A stretch of DNA of 64,000 bases from Streptomyces sp. NBC_01478. GTDB lineage: Bacteria; Actinomycetota; Actinomycetes; Streptomycetales; Streptomycetaceae. This document shows, one piece after another, positions 34,983 through 45,026 of this stretch. The notes below the pieces were generated by a model that made no database searches, had not been told where the DNA came from, and saw only the letters and a program-made list of their open reading frames with translations. The DNA lies in the NCBI RefSeq assembly GCF_036227225.1, contig NZ_CP109444.1, forward strand, positions 2,833,501-2,897,500, given 5' to 3'. Every line of letters starts with the position of its first letter. Position 1 is the first letter of the stretch. The position numbers were made by a program, and so were the translations under genes.

Positions 34983-36178
34983 TCAGCACCCTCGCCGTCG
35001 AGAACTACCGCTCCCTGCGCCGCCTGATCGTCCCGCTGACCAAGCTGAACGTGATCACGGGGGCGAACGGCACGGGCAAGTCGAGCCTCTACCGCGCGCT
35101 GCGCCTGCTCGCCGAGTCCGCGCGCGGCGGCGCCGTCGCCGCGCTCGCCAAGGAGGGCGGGCTGCCGTCGGTGCTGTGGGCGGGCCCGGAGAAGATCGGC
35201 CGCGCGGTGCGCGAGGGGCTGCATCCCGTGCAGGGCACGGCCCGCTCGGGCCCGGTCAGTCTGCAACTGGGCTTCGCGGGCGACGAGTTCGGGTACGCGA
35301 TCGACTTCGGGCACCCCAGCCCGACCTCGGGGTCGGACAGCGGGCCGTCGATGTTCAACCTCGACCCGGAGATCAAACGCGAGTCCATCTGGAGCGGCCC
35401 CGTCCTGCGCCCGGCCTCGGTCCTCTCCGACCGCGCGGGAGCCGCCGTCAAGCTGCGCGGCGCGGGCGGCGGTTGGTCCCGGGCGCACGGCACCCTGCGC
35501 CCGTACGACAGCATGCTCGGCGAACTGGCCGACCCCCAGCACGCACCCGACGTCCTGGCGGTGCGGGAGTTCATCAGGTCCTGGCGGTTCTACGACCATG
35601 TCCGCACCGACGCGGACGCGCCGGCCCGCGCCGACCGGATCGGCACCCGGACGCCCGTGCTCAGCGGTGACGGCTCCGATCTCGCCGCCGCCCTCCAGAC
35701 GATCCGCGAGGTGGGTGACGGCGCGGCGCTGGACGCGGCCGTGGACGCGGCCTTCCCCGGCAGCCGGGTCCACATCGCCGACCTCGGCGGACGCTTCCGG
35801 CTCGGTCTGCGCCAGCACGGGTTGCTGCGCCCGCTCACCGCCGCCGAGCTGTCGGACGGCACCCTGCGCTATCTCCTGTGGGCGGCGGCGCTGCTGACCC
35901 CCCGGCCACCGTCGCTGCTGGTGTTGAACGAACCGGAGACAAGCCTCCACCCGGACCTGATCCCCCCGCTCGCCGAGCTGATCCTCACCGCGACCAAGAA
36001 CACCCAGATCATCGTGGTCACCCACGCCAGACCCCTCGCGGACGCGCTCCAGAAGGGCGCGATACGGCACCGTCTCGACGTCAACTCCACAGAGCTGGTG
36101 AAGGAGTTCGGGCAGACGACGGTGGCGGGGCGCGAGGGCCCGCTCGACGAACCGCTCTGGTACTGGCCCACGCGCTGA
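34979..36178 (+). CDS. AAA (RecF/OLD-like) ATPase
   Basis: A 399-residue ABC/SMC-type ATPase. Walker A is TGANGTGKSS near the N-terminus; the C-terminal signature region (ELSDGTLRYLLWAAALL) and Walker B (LLVLNEPETSLHPDLI) are followed by an H-loop in IIVVTHARPL. No TOPRIM or nuclease domain is seen. It resembles AAA_21 proteins, some of which act in DNA repair or phage defence. Co-translated with the upstream membrane protein and possibly SOS-regulated. Confidence 0.8.
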   Translation: MISTLAVENYRSLRRLIVPLTKLNVITGANGTGKSSLYRALRLLAESARGGAVAALAKEGGLPSVLWAGPEKIGRAVREGLHPVQGTARSGPVSLQLGFAGDEFGYAIDFGHPSPTSGSDSGPSMFNLDPEIKRESIWSGPVLRPASVLSDRAGAAVKLRGAGGGWSRAHGTLRPYDSMLGELADPQHAPDVLAVREFIRSWRFYDHVRTDADAPARADRIGTRTPVLSGDGSDLAAALQTIREVGDGAALDAAVDAAFPGSRVHIADLGGRFRLGLRQHGLLRPLTAAELSDGTLRYLLWAAALLTPRPPSLLVLNEPETSLHPDLIPPLAELILTATKNTQIIVVTHARPLADALQKGAIRHRLDVNSTELVKEFGQTTVAGREGPLDEPLWYWPTR

Positions 36179-36204
36179 GCCGGCCGCTTCGTCCGTACGC
36201 GAAA

Positions 36205-36234
36205 GTCCCGCCCCCTCGCGCGCGGGGGCGGGAC
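36205..36234. terminator. bidirectional hairpin terminator
   Basis: GTCCCGCCCCC and its exact complement with an 8-nt loop, between the convergent ATPase and protease genes. Confidence 0.85.
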
Positions 36235-36261
36235 CTCACCGTCGTACTGCTACTGCTGCCG

Positions 36262-37344
36262 CTAGCCGATCTGCGCGCCGAACGTCGACAGCGCCTCGGT
36301 GACCGGCTGGAAGAAGGTCTCGCCGCCGGAGGTGCAGTCGCCGCTGCCGCCGGAGGTCAGGCCGATCGCCGCGTCGCCGTCGAAGAGCGAGCCGCCGCTG
36401 TCACCGGGCTCGGCGCAGACGTCGGTCTGGATGAGGCCGTTGACGATGTCGCCGTTGCCGTAGTTCACGGTGGCGTCCAGGCCGGTGACCGTGCCGGTGT
36501 GCACCTGGGTCGTCGAGCCGCTGCGGGTCACCTTCTCGCCGACGGTGGCGGCGGCGGCGTGGGTGATGGCCTGCGAGGAGCCGTTGTAGAGGTCGACCTC
36601 GCTCGGGTGGGCGACGTCCGAGGTGTACTTGACCAGCCCGAAGTCGTTGTCCGGGAAGCTGGACTGCTCGTTCGTGCCGATCTCGTTGCCGCTGGAGTCG
36701 GACCAGGTGGAGATGGCCTCGGTGCAGTGGCCGGCGGTGATGAAGTAGGGCGCGCCGCCCTTGACCACGTTGAAGCCGAGCGAACAGCGCCCGCCCGAGC
36801 CGGAGATGGCGTCGCCGCCCGCGATGAAGGGTTTGAACTCCCCATTGGTGCGCTGGAGTTCGGCCTTGCTGCCGAGTCCGTCGACGACCTTGGTGAGCTT
36901 GGCCCACTCGACGTCGGAGACCGTGCGGTCCGCGGTGACGACGACCTTGTTGGTGGTCGGGTCGGTCGCCCACGAGGTGCCGGGGATCGTCGCGTCCTGC
37001 TTGAGGGTCGTACGGGCGCTCGTCAGCTCGGCGAGGGAGTTCTCGACGATTCTCGCCTTGGCGCCGGCCGCCTCGGCCGTGTCGGCGGCGGTCTCATCGA
37101 GCACGTTGACCACGAGGCTCTTGGTCTTCGCGTCGTAGAACGTGCCGGCCGCGTCGGTGCCGAGGTCCTTGCCGAGCGTCGAGGCGAGCTTTCCGGCCGC
37201 CAGGGCCGAGAGGGTGTGGGGTGCGGTCGCCCGCGTGGTCTCGCTGGCGTTCGCACTCTGCAAGGTGACTCCCGCGACGACAAGCGCGGCTATGCCCGCG
37301 CCTGCCACGGCCACCCGTCGCCTGGGTATGCGTCGGTGCTTCAA
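36262..37344 (-). CDS. secreted streptogrisin-type (S1) serine protease
   Basis: A 360-residue pre-pro-protease of the alpha-lytic/streptogrisin family. A signal peptide (to about 33) and a prodomain (about 40-175) precede the mature domain (starting near AISGSGGRC). Triad: His in ITAGHCTEA, Asp in [10 protein letters not shown], Ser in EPGDSGGSL. It ends with [12 protein letters not shown], like streptogrisins. The prodomain should fold the enzyme and be cleaved. A second, related protease lies 1.3 kb upstream on the same strand. Confidence 0.95.
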   Translation of the reverse strand: MKHRRIPRRRVAVAGAGIAALVVAGVTLQSANASETTRATAPHTLSALAAGKLASTLGKDLGTDAAGTFYDAKTKSLVVNVLDETAADTAEAAGAKARIVENSLAELTSARTTLKQDATIPGTSWATDPTTNKVVVTADRTVSDVEWAKLTKVVDGLGSKAELQRTNGEFKPFIAGGDAISGSGGRCSLGFNVVKGGAPYFITAGHCTEAISTWSDSSGNEIGTNEQSSFPDNDFGLVKYTSDVAHPSEVDLYNGSSQAITHAAAATVGEKVTRSGSTTQVHTGTVTGLDATVNYGNGDIVNGLIQTDVCAEPGDSGGSLFDGDAAIGLTSGGSGDCTSGGETFFQPVTEALSTFGAQIG

Positions 37345-37575
37345 CTCGTGTCCTCCTGTGGGGGGTCGGCCCGCCAGGTTATGGGGACCCGACCGGCCGA
37401 AAGGTAGGTTGACGAGCGCCTACTCTTCCTAATCGCACAGGGAGCGCACAAGGTCGACTTCAGGTCGCGCGTGGAACGCGGTTGCACGCCCCCCTCGTTT
37501 TGACAGTCCACGGTCACCCCAGGCCATTCGCACTGCAAACACTACGTGCGAGTAACGCTCATCAGCCGGTGAGGT

Positions 37576-38475
37576 CTAGTCCTGTCTTGAAATCGACCCC
37601 TCGGAGTCCGGATCCGACTGAGGCCCGGCGGGCGGAAGTTGCTCCTGCACCGGTTGCGGTGCCACAGGGGCAACCTGCGCCGCGGGAGCAACGGGCGCGG
37701 CAGGTGCAGCCGGAGCCGGGGCCGCTCGCTCCAGGAACCGCAGCAGCTCGACCGGGAAGGGCAGCACCAGCGTCGAGTTCTTCTCGGCCGCGACCGCCAC
37801 CACCGTTTGCAGCAGCCGGAGTTGGAGTGCGGCGGGCTGCTCCGACATCTGCTCGGCGGCCTCGGCGAGTTTCTTGGAGGCCTGCAACTCGGCGTCCGCG
37901 TTGATGATCCGGGCCCGGCGTTCGCGGTCGGCCTCGGCCTGGCGGGCCATCGAGCGCTTCATCGTCTCGGGCAGGGAGACGTCCTTGATCTCGACGCGGT
38001 CGATCTGCACGCCCCACCCGATGGAGGGGCTGTCGATCATCAACTCCAGCCCCTGGTTGAGCTTTTCGCGGTTGGAGAGCAGATCGTCCAGGTCGCTCTT
38101 GCCGATGATCGAGCGCAGCGACGTCTGCGCCATCTGCGAGACGGCGAAGCGGTAGTCCTCGACCTTCACCAACGCGTCCGCCGCGTCGACGACCTTGAAA
38201 TAGACGACCGCGTCCACCCGGACCGTCACGTTGTCACGGGTGATGCCCTCCTGCGCGGGCACCGGCATCGTCACGATCTGCATATTGATCTTGCGGAGCT
38301 TGTCCACGAAGGGGACGACCATGGTGAACCCGGGTCCGCGCACGTCCGACCGGAGTCTGCCGAGCCGGAACACCACACCCCGCTCGTACTGCTTGACGAC
38401 CCGGGCCGCCGCCATCGTGTAGACCACTCCGACGGACGCGAGGGTCACTCCCGCCGTCACCAGCTCCTCGACCAT
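37576..38475 (-). CDS. slipin (SPFH/Band 7 family) membrane protein
   Basis: A 299-residue stomatin-like protein. A short N-terminal hydrophobic helix precedes the SPFH domain (about 25-200: VVKQYERGVVFRLGRL, VDAVVYFKVVDAADALVKV). A coiled-coil/oligomerisation part and an Ala/Pro-rich tail follow. Slipins organise membrane domains and often pair with an NfeD protease, which is not seen here. The ATG at 38475 lies at the family start, next to a G-rich ribosome site. Confidence 0.9.
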   Translation of the reverse strand: MVEELVTAGVTLASVGVVYTMAAARVVKQYERGVVFRLGRLRSDVRGPGFTMVVPFVDKLRKINMQIVTMPVPAQEGITRDNVTVRVDAVVYFKVVDAADALVKVEDYRFAVSQMAQTSLRSIIGKSDLDDLLSNREKLNQGLELMIDSPSIGWGVQIDRVEIKDVSLPETMKRSMARQAEADRERRARIINADAELQASKKLAEAAEQMSEQPAALQLRLLQTVVAVAAEKNSTLVLPFPVELLRFLERAAPAPAAPAAPVAPAAQVAPVAPQPVQEQLPPAGPQSDPDSEGSISRQD

Positions 38476-38556
38476 CACGGCCCCCCCCAGGGTCCGACGT
38501 GGCGCATCAGGTGCCATCTCCGATACCCACGACGGTAACTCCGTGTGCCGCACAAG

Positions 38557-38595
38557 AGCGAGCCCCCGCACGCCAGTTGCGTACGGGGACTCGCT
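38557..38595. terminator. hairpin terminator downstream of second protease
   Basis: AGCGAG-CCCCCG and CGGGG-CTCGCT arms with an extended GTACGC pairing. It lies between the protease stop (38641) and the slipin start. Confidence 0.75.
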
Positions 38596-38640
38596 TCGCT
38601 GCCGGCTGCAGTCCGGGAGCGGAAGAGATTCAGGCGGGCG

Positions 38641-39537
38641 TCAGCCGACGCTCACGCCGTAGTAGCTCAGCGCCTCGGTGACCGGCTGGAAGAAGGTCGT
38701 ACCGCCGGAGGAGCAGTTGCCACTGCCGCCCGAGGTCAGACCGTAGGCCACGGTGCCGGAGTACAGAGGACCGCCGCTGTCGCCGCCCTCGGCGCAGACG
38801 GTGGTCTGGATCATCTGGTACACCACGTCGCCGCTGCCGTAGTTGACGGTGGCGTTCAGGGCGGTGACCCGGCCGCTGTGCGTGCCGGTGGTGGAGCCAC
38901 GACGGTAGACGGTCGTGCCCACGGGCGGGGTGGCCGCGCTGGAGATGGTCTGGGTGCCGACCTGGCTCGGGTGCGCGGCCGAGCCGGTGTAGCGCACCAG
39001 CGCGAAGTCGTTGGTCGGGAAGCTGTAGCCGACGTTGGTGCCCAGCACCGTGCTCTGACCGGAGTTGGAGTACCAGGTGGAGGCGACCTCACCGCAGTGG
39101 CCGGCGGTCAGGAAGTAGTACGTGCTCCCGCTGTGCACGTTGAAGCCGAGCGAGCAGCGGTAGCCACCGCCGTAGATGGCGTCGCCACCGGTGATCAGCT
39201 TCTTGAACTGACCCGCCGTGTGCTTGATGGTGAGCGCGCCGGCGGAGCTGCCCGCCTGCGACTTGATCTTCGCGATCTCGGCCTGGGACACCGTGCTGTC
39301 GACGGTGACGACGACACGGTTCGTCTTGCTGTCGACCGCCCAGGCGGTGCCCGGGACATCGGCCTTGAGCACGGACGAGTTGACCGCGGAGAGCTGGGTC
39401 GCGCTGAACGTCTGTGCATCACTGGCGCTCGCGGTGGGGACTGCGAACGCGGCGGCTGCCACGAATCCGGTGGCCACGGCGATCAGCCTGGTCCGTCTCG
39501 CGATTCCGCTGCGGGGGGTGGTGCGCTTGATCCTCAC
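38641..39537 (-). CDS. secreted streptogrisin B-like (S1) serine protease
   Basis: A 298-residue pre-pro-protease, close in layout to SprB-type enzymes. Triad: His in LTAGHCGEV, Asp in [10 protein letters not shown], Ser in [12 protein letters not shown] 39537 is chosen because GGAGGG lies upstream and the signal peptide ([17 protein letters not shown]) follows; an ATG 90 nt earlier lacks a ribosome site. The prodomain is short (about 65 residues). Confidence 0.93.
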   Translation of the reverse strand: MRIKRTTPRSGIARRTRLIAVATGFVAAAAFAVPTASASDAQTFSATQLSAVNSSVLKADVPGTAWAVDSKTNRVVVTVDSTVSQAEIAKIKSQAGSSAGALTIKHTAGQFKKLITGGDAIYGGGYRCSLGFNVHSGSTYYFLTAGHCGEVASTWYSNSGQSTVLGTNVGYSFPTNDFALVRYTGSAAHPSQVGTQTISSAATPPVGTTVYRRGSTTGTHSGRVTALNATVNYGSGDVVYQMIQTTVCAEGGDSGGPLYSGTVAYGLTSGGSGNCSSGGTTFFQPVTEALSYYGVSVG

Positions 39538-39778
39538 GTTTCGTTCCCTCCTAGGGGAATTCGGGGGCCCGCGTGGGGTCGGGGCCCGTGAGGCGCAGTC
39601 AGGGTCGGCCGTCCGGTTTTCGAACACGACGTGCTCCTGACAAGCGCTGTGGGGGAGTATTCGGCCGCCCGGTCGCTGGGCGCAAGAGCGCCTTTCGGCC
39701 GTGCAGCCTTCAACTTGCCCACGATCTACGCGAGTTGATCACCCCGGAGCAGTGGTCCACAACCTGCTCCACCGCAGG

Positions 39779-40579
39779 TCACCGCCCCACCTGCCGAAGG
39801 GTGCGCTCCCCCGCCTCGATCGCGAGGCCCAGCGTATTCCCGGGCGGCGGGAAAGGGCAGATGAAATGTTCGGCGAACGCGCACGGTGGGAGCACCGCCC
39901 GGTTGAAGTCCACCGTCGTGCGCCCCTCGGCATCGGGCGCGACCGGGTACAGGAACCGGAACCGGTAACTGCCGTTCCCGCTCGTGGAGTCGGCGAACAC
40001 CGCCCACAACCTGCCGTCGTCCTGCACCGCCACCTGGAGCGTCAGGTCCAACCCGTCGACCCGGAAGGCGAGTTCACCCGAGAGTCCGAGCCCGCGTTCG
40101 ACACCGTCCGCCGCGCCGACGCGCACGATGCGCCACATGTCGTACGGCGTGAAGCGCCCCGGCACCGAGAAGCGCGGATCGTACGGCGTGGTCTCGACGC
40201 CCCGGAACGCGCGCCGCGCCGCCGAGTCGGGGTCGTAGTCGCGCACGCACCAGGCGCCCTCGCGGATCAGGACGGCCAGCCGGCGCTCGCCGAGGCCGAC
40301 GCGGGCCGCGCTCACCGGGCCTGTGTCCACGCCGAGGCGGATCTCGCCGGTGAAGGGTTTCCCGTCGACGGTCAGTCCCGTGCGCTCGTCCGCCGGCGCG
40401 GTGAGGACGACGGCGTCACCGTCGAGGACCCAGGTGCCGGGAACATCCGGAAGCCGGCCGTCCGGGTGGTCCTCCAGCCAGTGCGTGCCGGTCAGGGCCA
40501 GGGGTCCGTAGGGGGCCGACACCGTCTCCGTGCGGTGCTCGTGCCACTGCTTCCATCCGTCGGCCGCGTCCGAGGTCAT
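39779..40579 (-). CDS. DUF1684 protein
   Basis: A 266-residue DUF1684 protein (LPPCAFAEHFICPFPPPGNT is the family hallmark near the C-terminus). Function unknown in this family. ATG 40579 follows GGAG. It is the last gene of a set with two flavin monooxygenases and an FAD/NAD protein, separated from the upstream monooxygenase by 44 nt, so probably co-transcribed. Confidence 0.85.
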   Translation of the reverse strand: MTSDAADGWKQWHEHRTETVSAPYGPLALTGTHWLEDHPDGRLPDVPGTWVLDGDAVVLTAPADERTGLTVDGKPFTGEIRLGVDTGPVSAARVGLGERRLAVLIREGAWCVRDYDPDSAARRAFRGVETTPYDPRFSVPGRFTPYDMWRIVRVGAADGVERGLGLSGELAFRVDGLDLTLQVAVQDDGRLWAVFADSTSGNGSYRFRFLYPVAPDAEGRTTVDFNRAVLPPCAFAEHFICPFPPPGNTLGLAIEAGERTLRQVGR

Positions 40580-40623
40580 GCCGTCAGCTCCATCGTCGTG
40601 CGCTCGGTCCTGTCGTCGTGGGG

Positions 40624-41928
40624 TCACCCCTTCTCCGCCGGGTCGGGGAGCCCGAGATGTGAGCGCAGGGTCGTGCCCCGGTATTCCGTGCGGAACGCGC
40701 CGCGTTCCTGGAGCAGCGGCACCACCCGGTCCACGAACTCGTCGAGGCCGCCCGGGGTGAGATGCGGTACGAGGACGAAGCCGTCGGCCGCGTCCTGTCG
40801 TACGAACGTCTCCAGTTCGGCGGCGACCGCCTCCGGGGTGCCGATGAAGGACTGCCGGCCGCTCGCCTCGATCACGGTCTGCCGGATGGACAGCCCCTTC
40901 TCCCGGGACAGCGCCCGCCATTTCTCGGCCGTCGCGACGGGGTCGCCGTGCCGGTTGCGCCCCTGGGTGATCGACGCGTCCGGCACCGGGTCGGTGTCGG
41001 GGAACGGGCCGTCGGGGTCGTAGGAGGAGAGGTCCGTGCCCCAGATCTGTTCCAGGGCGAGGATCGCATTCTGCGGGGAGACCTGCTGCCGCCGGATCTC
41101 GGCGGCCCGCTCCTGCGCCTCGGCCGCCGTGTCGCCGAGGACGACGGTGACACCGGGCATGATCTTGAGGTCGTCCGCGCTACGGCCGTACTTGGCGAGG
41201 CGGCCCTTCACATCGGCGTAGAAGGCGCGGCCGTCCTCCAATGTGCCGTGTCGCGTGAAGATGACGTCGGCCGCCTGCGCCGCGAACTCCCGGCCCTCCC
41301 CCGAGTCCCCGGCCTGGATGACGACCGGGTGCCCCTGCAGTGAGCGCGGCACGGTGAACTCGCCCGCGATGTCGAAGTGTTGACCTCGGTGGGCGAAGGG
41401 GCGGGAGAGTCCGTCCGGGGTCCAGGAGTCCCACAACTCCCTTGCTACGGCTACGAATTCGGCCGCCCTGGTGTAGCGGTCGGCGCGGTCGAGATAGCCG
41501 CCGCGCCGGAAGTTCTCGCCGGTGAAGGCGTCGGAGGAAGTCACCACGTTCCAGGCCGCCCGGCCGCCGCTGAGGTGGTCCAACGTGGCGAGTCTGCGGG
41601 CGAGTTCGTACGGTTCGTTGAAGGTCGCGTTGACCGTGGCGGCCAGCCCGATCCGCTCGGTGACGGCGGCGAGCGCGTTCAGGACCGTGAGGGACTCCGG
41701 CCGGCCCACCACGTCCAAGTCGTGGATACGGCCCTTGTGTTCGCGCAGCCGCAGCCCCTCGGCGAGGAAGAAGAAGTCGAAGAGTCCGCGTTCGGCGGTG
41801 CGGGCGAGCCGCTCGAAGGAGGAGAAGGCGATCTGGGACCTCGACCGCGGATCGGCCCACACGGTGGTGCTGTTGACGCCGGGGAAGTGCGCCGCCAGAT
41901 GGATCGTCCTGTGTGGTCGTACGGTCAT
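40624..41928 (-). CDS. LLM flavin-dependent monooxygenase (NtaA/SnaA/DmoA type)
   Basis: A 434-residue two-component-type flavin monooxygenase. It has the NtaA/DmoA-like opening (HLAAHFPGVNSTTVW) and WNVVTSSD, HPVVIQAGDSGEGREFAA. Relatives oxidise nitrilotriacetate, dimethyl sulfide, sulfones or pristinamycin. They need reduced flavin from a reductase; none is adjacent. The start overlaps the upstream gene by ATGA. Confidence 0.92.
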   Translation of the reverse strand: MTVRPHRTIHLAAHFPGVNSTTVWADPRSRSQIAFSSFERLARTAERGLFDFFFLAEGLRLREHKGRIHDLDVVGRPESLTVLNALAAVTERIGLAATVNATFNEPYELARRLATLDHLSGGRAAWNVVTSSDAFTGENFRRGGYLDRADRYTRAAEFVAVARELWDSWTPDGLSRPFAHRGQHFDIAGEFTVPRSLQGHPVVIQAGDSGEGREFAAQAADVIFTRHGTLEDGRAFYADVKGRLAKYGRSADDLKIMPGVTVVLGDTAAEAQERAAEIRRQQVSPQNAILALEQIWGTDLSSYDPDGPFPDTDPVPDASITQGRNRHGDPVATAEKWRALSREKGLSIRQTVIEASGRQSFIGTPEAVAAELETFVRQDAADGFVLVPHLTPGGLDEFVDRVVPLLQERGAFRTEYRGTTLRSHLGLPDPAEKG

Positions 41929-43001
41929 GACGCTCCCCCGGTCACGGCGTACTGGTTGGCGGGCCGGGCCAGGCCCAGATGCTCCCGGAGCGTGCTGCCC
42001 GGGTAGAACGTGCGGAACAGGCCCCGGTGTTGGAGCAGCGCGACCGTGCCGTTGACGAGCCGTTCCAGGTCGCGGCGGGGCTCGACGGGCGTGAGGTGGA
42101 AGCCGTCGACGGCGCGGTCGCCGTGCCAGCTTGCGATCAGTTCGGCGAGGTCGACCGGGCCGCCCCGGTACAGCGGGCCGTGCGCGGTCTGCCGGGGGCC
42201 GCCCCCGCCGTGGCCCGGTTCGGCCGCGTGCTCGCCGTCGCCGAGGTCGACGACGAGGCTCACCAGGACCCGCAGGGTGTCGGGGTCGCGGCCGAACTTC
42301 TCGGCGGACGCCCGCAGTTCGGCCCGTACGGCCCCGGCCTGCGCGGAACTCGCCGCGCGGACGAGGGCCACATCGGCGTACCGGGCGGCCGTCCGCCGGG
42401 CCTGGCCCTCGGTGGCGTCGACCACGCGGACCGGGTGGCCCTGCGGTGGTCTGGGCACGATCGAGGGGCCCTTGACGGAGAATTCGGCGCCCTCGAAGTC
42501 GATGTAGTGCAGCTTGTCGCGGTCGACGAAGCGGCCGGTGGCGGTGTCCCGTATCTCGGCGTCGTCCTCCCAGCTGTCCCACAACTCGGCGGCCACCTCG
42601 GCGACTTCGCCCGCCTCCTGCCACAGCGCGTCGGCGGGTGCGGCGTGCCGGCGGCCGAAGAGCCGGGCCTCGCCCTCGGTGGTCGACACGTCGATCCGCC
42701 AGCCGGCCCTGCCCCGGCTGACCCAGTCGAGGGTCGCGACCGCCGCCTGGACGTGGAAGGGCTCGGTGTGTGTGACGGTGACGGTGGGCACCAGGCCGAT
42801 CCGGCCGGTCGCCGGGGCGACGCGGGACAGGACGGCGAGCGCGTCGGGTCCGGGGCGCGCGAAGGTGTCGTCGAGCGTCACGAAGTCGAGGCCGCCGCTC
42901 TCGGCGAGCCGCGCCAACTCGACGTAGGAGCCGGCGTCGTAGGCCGACCGCTGGTCGACGGCGGCGGCCAGATGCAGGCCCCGGCCGTGCGAGGAGGTCA
43001 T
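41925..43001 (-). CDS. second LLM flavin-dependent monooxygenase
   Basis: A 358-residue bacterial-luciferase-like protein with the LLM barrel (LDFVTLDDTFARPGPDALAV, VPTVTVTHTEPFHVQAAVAT, RGRAGWRIDVSTTEG). It is divergent in sequence from the next gene and slightly shorter. The two are translationally coupled, so they probably act on successive steps or related substrates. A Gly-rich insert (about residues 260-280) is unusual. Confidence 0.88.
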   Translation of the reverse strand: MTSSHGRGLHLAAAVDQRSAYDAGSYVELARLAESGGLDFVTLDDTFARPGPDALAVLSRVAPATGRIGLVPTVTVTHTEPFHVQAAVATLDWVSRGRAGWRIDVSTTEGEARLFGRRHAAPADALWQEAGEVAEVAAELWDSWEDDAEIRDTATGRFVDRDKLHYIDFEGAEFSVKGPSIVPRPPQGHPVRVVDATEGQARRTAARYADVALVRAASSAQAGAVRAELRASAEKFGRDPDTLRVLVSLVVDLGDGEHAAEPGHGGGGPRQTAHGPLYRGGPVDLAELIASWHGDRAVDGFHLTPVEPRRDLERLVNGTVALLQHRGLFRTFYPGSTLREHLGLARPANQYAVTGGAS

Positions 43002-43086
43002 GGGAGGAAAGCCTTCCTGTCGTTCGGAGCACCTCGGAGAGGGCCAAGTCCTTGATGAAGCCCGGGACTTCACCGACCGGATCGGG

Positions 43087-44898
43087 CTACGCGGCAGCCC
43101 GACACGCGAGGTCGCGCAGGAACGTCAGCAGGGCCCGCGCGGTGGCGTCGTTCTGCCGGAAGGCCGGCCCGCCGGTGCGCGGCCGGGTGAACGCGCCGGG
43201 CGTCCGCACGTCGGTGTAGGGCCCGAGCGCGAACCGCCGGGGGTGCGGCTGCCCGGCCCGGTCGAGGATCCGTCCGTCGGTGCGCTCCACCCGCAGCAGT
43301 CCTTCGGGGCTCTCCACCACGGCCCCGTCGGCGTGCAGTTCACGCAGCAGCGGGTCGACGGACCGCCCGACCGTGGGCTCGGGCAGCCGCGCCTCGACCA
43401 GCGCCCGCGCCTCGGTCGTCACGCCCGGCACGGTCGCGCTCGACGCCCGGAACACCCCGTCCTCGGCCGCCACGGCCATGTCCGCGCCGACGAACCGCAC
43501 GACGCCGGCCCGGGAGAGCGCGAGGAGTTGGCGCAGCCGGGGGCCGGGCGGCCCGGAGGCGAGATAGCTGAAGAAGCCGTGCCACCAGGGCCCGACGTCA
43601 CCGAGCCGGATCAACTGCCCGTAGACGGAGAGCAGTCCGAGGAAGACCGCCAGGTCCGGGCTGTTGGAGGGATCGTGACGGCGGCTCAGATCGGCCTCGA
43701 CGTACGCCCGCAGGCCCTCCTGGAACGCTTCGTGCGACGCGTACCGCACCCCGTCCAGCGGATGGTCGAGGGCCGCGAGGTCGAGCCGGTCGGCGGGGTC
43801 GGGCACCGCGGACGCCACGAGGGCCGCGCGCTCCGCCGGCTCCGCGGTCGCGTACTTCTCCTCGAAGACGGTCCAGGCGATGCCGGTCCGCTCGGGGTGC
43901 ACACCGAACAGCCGGTGGTAGTGCGCGAACCCCAACTCCTTCTCGATCAGCGGCCATACGTCCCGCCGGAAGTCGAAGCCCCCCGGCCGCGCGAGGATCG
44001 CGTCGACCTCGGCGGGCCCGAAGAACCGTGGCAGCGGCGGCCGTTCACCGCTCCACTCGTAACCGATCTTCGAGTGGTACGGCACTCCGCGCCGCGACCC
44101 GACGTACAGCACCGGCTCCTGCCCCGAGGGGACGTAGGTGTCGCCGTCGTAGCGTCCGCCGCGGCCCTCCGTGAGCAGCACCATCAGGTCGACGAAGGCG
44201 AGGCCGAAGCCGCGGACGAGGACGGGTTCGCCGGGCGCGAGGGCGGACAGGTCGCTGTCGGCGGTGAAGTCCGGCGGCAGGTGGATGAGGTCGTGGGCGC
44301 GGGCGTAGGCCGCCAACTCGCGCTGTTCCTCGTCGAGTTCGGCGTCGAGATGACCGAGCGCGAGAACGACGAGGTCGGCGAGGAGCGGCTGCGGGCTGCC
44401 CTCCAGCCACACCTGCTGGCGCCCTTCGCGCGGGCCGCCGACCCTGAGGGCCCGCTTCGGGTGGTGGTGGACGGTGACGCCCGGCGGCAGCGCGGCCACG
44501 GCCTCCTCGTGCACCCAGCGCAGATAGGCGCCCTGGAGCTGCCGGTCGGCGAAGGTGGAGCCCTCGATGGCCGCCCATTCGTGCAGCGTGGGGCCGGGGC
44601 GTACCGGACCGTCCATGACCACCGTCTCGTCGGTGAACATGGTGACGTCCTCCGCGTGCGAGTTCATCCACAGCAGCGGCGACTGGGCCGCGCGCCAGAT
44701 GCGTCCGGCGCCGGGTGGATGGGGGTCGACGAGGTGGATGTCGAGACCCTCGGTGCCCTCGGCGTCGGCGTACAGCTCGGGGGCGTTGGCGGCGATGCGC
44801 TCGATGAGACCGGTCCCCCGCGGCCCGGCCCCGACGATCACGAGTGAGGGCCTGGTGCTCGGGGCGGTGGATACGGGGGCGGGAATGTCGGAAGACAT
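43087..44898 (-). CDS. FAD/NAD(P)-binding protein
   Basis: A 603-residue protein whose N-terminal dinucleotide-binding fold (LVIVGAGPRGTGLIERI) is of the NAD_binding_9 type, with a second nucleotide-fold section (VLVRGFGLAFVDLMVLL). Family members are common next to LLM monooxygenases in actinobacteria. It may supply redox power or act on the same substrate. The ATG at 44898 has GGAG upstream. First gene of the operon; a sigma-70-like promoter is seen about 100 nt upstream. Confidence 0.87.
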   Translation of the reverse strand: MSSDIPAPVSTAPSTRPSLVIVGAGPRGTGLIERIAANAPELYADAEGTEGLDIHLVDPHPPGAGRIWRAAQSPLLWMNSHAEDVTMFTDETVVMDGPVRPGPTLHEWAAIEGSTFADRQLQGAYLRWVHEEAVAALPPGVTVHHHPKRALRVGGPREGRQQVWLEGSPQPLLADLVVLALGHLDAELDEEQRELAAYARAHDLIHLPPDFTADSDLSALAPGEPVLVRGFGLAFVDLMVLLTEGRGGRYDGDTYVPSGQEPVLYVGSRRGVPYHSKIGYEWSGERPPLPRFFGPAEVDAILARPGGFDFRRDVWPLIEKELGFAHYHRLFGVHPERTGIAWTVFEEKYATAEPAERAALVASAVPDPADRLDLAALDHPLDGVRYASHEAFQEGLRAYVEADLSRRHDPSNSPDLAVFLGLLSVYGQLIRLGDVGPWWHGFFSYLASGPPGPRLRQLLALSRAGVVRFVGADMAVAAEDGVFRASSATVPGVTTEARALVEARLPEPTVGRSVDPLLRELHADGAVVESPEGLLRVERTDGRILDRAGQPHPRRFALGPYTDVRTPGAFTRPRTGGPAFRQNDATARALLTFLRDLACRAAA

Positions 44899-44995
44899 GC
44901 GAAGACTCCGTGACGTGAGCAACACGGGCGAATGCCTTCACACAGGGCGCCTGACGGCACCGTACGGCCGAGCCCCTCAGCAGGACCGTCCACCG

Positions 44996-45026
44996 ACTGT
45001 ACGGCGCCGTTTCCCCTCGCTGTCAA
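44996..45026 (-). promoter_or_regulatory. sigma-70-type promoter of the monooxygenase operon
   Basis: On the minus strand TTGACA (45021-45026) and TACAGT (44996-45001) are 19 nt apart. The transcript would have a leader of about 90 nt. Confidence 0.5.
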
